From: Methanobrevibacter thaueri
Lineage (GTDB): Archaea; Methanobacteriota; Methanobacteria; Methanobacteriales; Methanobacteriaceae
NCBI RefSeq assembly: GCF_015062905.1
Contig: NZ_SUTK01000004.1
Coordinates: 16,200-80,199 of the forward strand
Length of the DNA: 64,000 nucleotides
Reading direction: 5' to 3'
Positions within the stretch are counted from its first letter, which is position 1. Every line of letters starts with the position of its first letter. The notes under the pieces were generated by a model, which saw only the letters and a program-made list of their open reading frames with translations, was not told where the DNA came from and did not search any database. This document shows positions 61,534 to 64,000 of this stretch, in pieces. The translations under genes were made by a program, and so were the position numbers.

Positions 61534-62439
61534 ATGAATGAAATTGAAGTTACTATTTTATCAATCATCATAATGATTGGGATTGGATATTTCCTTAAAA
61601 GAATCGATTTTTTAAGTGAAAAGGATATCGATCCGTTCAATAAGATAGTAATGTATATTTTGCTTCCCTGCATGATTTTTCATGCTTTGTATTCTGCTGA
61701 TTTGTCTTTGATTTCTAAATTGGGAATATTGCCGCTTGTTATTTTGGCCTCTTCGGCCGTTACAGGCATCGTCTCATTTTTCATTTTGAAACGATTGAAG
61801 CTGGATGACATCACATTGTGGAGCGTATTGGTAACTGTAATGATCGCCAATACTGCATTCATGGGCTATCCTGTTACTTTAGGCATTTATGGTCAGGACG
61901 GTTTTTTAAGGGCGATATTTTGTGACATTGCAACATTATGCATATTTTTAATGCTGTCTTTCGTTTTGATTTTGAAGTTTGGGGGCACGGTTAAGACTGC
62001 TTTTAAGAAAATCGCTTTTTTCCCGCCTTTGTGGGCAGTGATTTTTGGTCTCGTGTTCAATTTTATCAACATTCCTATAGGTCCTGTTTTGGACAATACC
62101 ATCAATTATCTGGGTCAGGGAGCAATTCCTTTAATCATGGTTGCTTTAGGATTGTCCATTGACTTTTCAGCCATTAAGAGAAGCAAATCCATGATCGTTT
62201 TCACATCAATCATGAAATTGGCCTTTTTCCCATTGGTTGCTTTTTTTGTAGCAACACAGCTGGGCCTAATCGATCTTCAGTTTAAGATTTCCATTGTTGA
62301 GGCAGCAATGCCTTCGGGGATGATGTCATTGCTTCTAGCAATCACATACAAACTCAACTATGAACTGACATCAGACTGCATATTAATCAACACTGTAATC
62401 TCTTTGATTACACTTCCGGCAATAATTATGTTATTGTAA
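61534..62439 (+). CDS. AEC-family permease
   Basis: A 301-residue membrane protein with about ten helices and the auxin-efflux-carrier pattern: an N-terminal half ending AFMGYPVTLGIYG and a C-terminal half with GAIPLIMVALGLSID and AAMPSGMMSLLLA. Bacterial and archaeal members export or import organic acids such as malate. Cargo unknown. It lacks a ribosome site; a TATA-like TTTTATAC about 25 bases upstream suggests a leaderless mRNA. Stand-alone gene. Confidence 0.87.
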   Translation: MNEIEVTILSIIIMIGIGYFLKRIDFLSEKDIDPFNKIVMYILLPCMIFHALYSADLSLISKLGILPLVILASSAVTGIVSFFILKRLKLDDITLWSVLVTVMIANTAFMGYPVTLGIYGQDGFLRAIFCDIATLCIFLMLSFVLILKFGGTVKTAFKKIAFFPPLWAVIFGLVFNFINIPIGPVLDNTINYLGQGAIPLIMVALGLSIDFSAIKRSKSMIVFTSIMKLAFFPLVAFFVATQLGLIDLQFKISIVEAAMPSGMMSLLLAITYKLNYELTSDCILINTVISLITLPAIIMLL

Positions 62440-62737
62440 TAAAAAATTGAAAATTTATCTAAACCTAAATTTTTCATTTCATCAAAAAATAAATATTATA
62501 CTTTATTTCGACTGATATCATATAAAAAACTTTAATTTAAAGTTTAAAGCTATTTTAAAAGAGATTTCCGTTTCTCATATATAAACTTTACTCCAAGACT
62601 TTTATGGATAGCTTTATATATGTGTATTTACTACATTAATATATCTAATACTATGTAAAAATTTTTACAACTGTTTTTAAATTGCAATTTTTTATATATA
62701 TTAGATATTTTTCACGACTTGTACAAGGTGAATTAAT
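62440..62737 (+). promoter_or_regulatory. hdrA upstream promoter region
   Basis: A non-coding gap of 298 bases. It holds a perfect 14-base palindrome GTAAAAATTTTTAC at 62655-62668 and a TATA-like TTTTTATATATATTAG at about 62689-62704, about 40 bases before the hdrA ATG. Two further TATA-like tracts lie near 62578-62588 and 62611-62622. The AAGGTGA ribosome site ends the region. The palindrome lies just upstream of the likely promoter and may be an operator. Confidence 0.5.
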
Positions 62738-64000
62738 ATGGCAGAAGAAATAAATAATAACGAAGAAATTAGGATAGGTGTTTACGTCTGTCACTGTGGT
62801 GTAAACATTGGTGGAGTAGTCGACTGTCCTGACGTTGCAGAGTATGCAAAGACATTACCTAACGTCGTTTACGCAACCGACTACAAATACATGTGTTCTG
62901 ACCCTGGACAAGCTATGATCCAAGAGGACATTAAAGAGAAAAACTTAAACAGAATTGTTGTAGCAGCATGTTCCCCTCGTCTTCACGAACCTACTTTCCG
63001 TAGATGTGTAGAAGAAGCTGGATTAAACAAGTTCTTATTTGAATTTGCAAACTTAAGGGAACAAGACTCCTGGGTACACATGGACTTACCAGAAGAAGCT
63101 ACCGCAAAAGCTAAAGATTTAACACGTATGGCTGTTGCAAAAGCAAGATTACTCGAACCATTAGAAGCAACTAAAGTAGAAGTAAACAACACTGCATTAG
63201 TTATCGGTGGTGGAGTAGCTGGTATTCAAACCTCATTAGACTTAGCTGATATGGGATTCAAAACCTACGTTGTAGAAAGAAACCCAACTATCGGTGGACG
63301 TATGGGACAATTAGATAAAACTTTCCCAACACTCGACTGTTCAATGTGTATTTTAGCACCTAAGATGGTAGACTGTCAAAAACACGAAAACATCGAATTA
63401 ATTTCCTACGCAGAAGTTAAAGAAGTTGACGGATTCATCGGAAACTTCACTGTAAAAGTTGAGAAAAAACCTAGATACGTAGACGAAGCATTATGTACTG
63501 GATGTGGATCCTGTCAAGAAGCTTGTCCTATCGAAATACCTAACTACTACGACGAAGGTGTCGGTATGGTAAAAGCTGCATACATCCCATTCCCTCAAGC
63601 TGTACCATTATGTGCTACAATCGACAAAGACTACTGTATCGAATGTAACTTATGTGTACAAGCATGTGGACCAGAAGCTATCGACCACAACCAACAACCT
63701 GAAATTATCGAGTTAGAAGTTGGTACTATCGTCGCTGCTATCGGTTACGACCCATTCGACCCATCCGGAATTTACCAATACGGATACGGCCGTTTCTCAA
63801 ACGTAATTACCGCTATGGAAATTGAAAGAATGATCAACGCATCAGGACCTACCGGAGGTCACGTAATCAAACCTTCCGACGGTATCGAACCTAAACGTGT
63901 TGCATTCATCCACTGTGTCGGTTCCAGAGATGAACAAATCGGTAAACCATACTGTTCCAGAGTATGTTGTATGTACTCCATGAAAAACGCTCAATTATGT
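62738..64000 (+). CDS. hdrA: CoB-CoM heterodisulfide reductase subunit A, 3'-truncated by window edge
   Basis: HdrA is the FAD and iron-sulfur core of the soluble heterodisulfide reductase, which forms the electron-bifurcating complex with the MvhADG hydrogenase in hydrogenotrophic methanogens. The 421 codons in the window cover the N-terminal part: VCHCGVNIGGVVDCPD (N-terminal cluster region), SPRLHEPTFRRC, the FAD motif ALVIGGGVAGIQTSLDLAD near residue 155, DCSMCILAPKMVDC, and two ferredoxin motifs (CTGCGSCQEACP, CIECNLCVQACGP). Codon use is strongly biased, with many C-ending codons, consistent with high expression. AAGGTGA precedes ATG. About 230 further residues lie beyond the window. 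Confidence 0.96.
   Translation, partial: MAEEINNNEEIRIGVYVCHCGVNIGGVVDCPDVAEYAKTLPNVVYATDYKYMCSDPGQAMIQEDIKEKNLNRIVVAACSPRLHEPTFRRCVEEAGLNKFLFEFANLREQDSWVHMDLPEEATAKAKDLTRMAVAKARLLEPLEATKVEVNNTALVIGGGVAGIQTSLDLADMGFKTYVVERNPTIGGRMGQLDKTFPTLDCSMCILAPKMVDCQKHENIELISYAEVKEVDGFIGNFTVKVEKKPRYVDEALCTGCGSCQEACPIEIPNYYDEGVGMVKAAYIPFPQAVPLCATIDKDYCIECNLCVQACGPEAIDHNQQPEIIELEVGTIVAAIGYDPFDPSGIYQYGYGRFSNVITAMEIERMINASGPTGGHVIKPSDGIEPKRVAFIHCVGSRDEQIGKPYCSRVCCMYSMKNAQLC

Noticed and set aside
1..64000. Search for CRISPR arrays, tRNA, rRNA and insertion sequences
   Set aside because: No evenly spaced repeat array, cloverleaf, rRNA-like segment, transposase or terminal inverted repeats were seen.

Overview
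The window is an AT-rich stretch of a methanogenic euryarchaeon, most likely a gut or rumen Methanobrevibacter (Methanobacteriales). Evidence for this: HdrA, thiol:fumarate reductase TfrA, methanogenesis marker 11, a short archaeal histone, DP1 of polymerase D, multi-OB RPA, RadA, Orc1/Cdc6, F420-type (FrhB-like) proteins, dispersed archaeal cobalamin genes, and a bacterial-style surface-polysaccharide locus typical of host-associated methanogens. Genes are tightly packed, and several convergent pairs overlap at their stop codons.

Region by region. 1-2.4 kb: a 5'-truncated CbiA-type P-loop protein, a small unknown protein, then ribB and CTP-dependent ribK with a canonical FMN riboswitch between them. 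2.6-7.9 kb: tfrA, deoxyadenosine/MTA deaminase, histone, hisG, pyrB. 7.9-10.2 kb: cdc6/orc1, a replication origin with several ORB boxes, and an unknown gene. 10.2-12.3 kb: cbiB and cbiG. 12.3-15.2 kb: UPF0147, a small ribbon-helix-helix protein, a FucA-type aldolase and DP1. 15.3-18.8 kb: a membrane-anchored protein, cbiH with a Cys-rich tail, a PhoU/TrkA-C protein and an MgtE-like transporter. 18.8-24.5 kb: two membrane-anchored pilin-like proteins, a DUF35 protein, three CbiX/CfbA chelatase domains in two His-rich genes, thiL, and an AmmeMemoRadiSam radical SAM enzyme. 24.5-25.1 kb: a non-coding gap with hairpins and a probable 21-codon hydrophobic ORF. 25.1-31.5 kb: ubiD-type decarboxylase, double-domain purE, tex, and a GT2 fused to an extracytoplasmic domain. 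31.5-40.4 kb: NrpR-controlled glnA, a split glutamate synthase operon carrying a permuted F420-type (FrhB-like) subunit, and a large PEP-synthase-like protein with a degenerate KaiC-like N-terminus. 40.6-44.9 kb: hacA-hacB-aksF-like genes (coenzyme B pathway), a 37-aa membrane peptide, ribH and marker 11. 45-57.8 kb: DUF2264, wecC, the rhamnose genes rfbD/A/C/B interrupted by a barnase/barstar pair, paired small membrane proteins, a TagF-like transferase, three GT2s and a WbaP-like initiating transferase. 57.9-64 kb: rpa and radA, an AEC transporter, and the 5' part of hdrA.

Linked functions. Flavin supply (ribB, ribK, ribH, the FMN riboswitch) serves flavoenzymes in the window (TfrA, GltB2, HdrA, UbiD via prenyl-FMN). 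GlnA plus the split GltB form a GS-GOGAT unit in which the FrhB-like protein suggests F420H2 as electron donor. CbiB, CbiG, CbiH and the chelatases serve cobamide/F430 synthesis. Cdc6, oriC, DP1, RPA and RadA are replication and repair functions. The 46-58 kb block builds a rhamnose- and probably ManNAcA-containing surface glycan, and it hosts the clearest accessory finding, a secreted barnase-type RNase with its barstar inhibitor.
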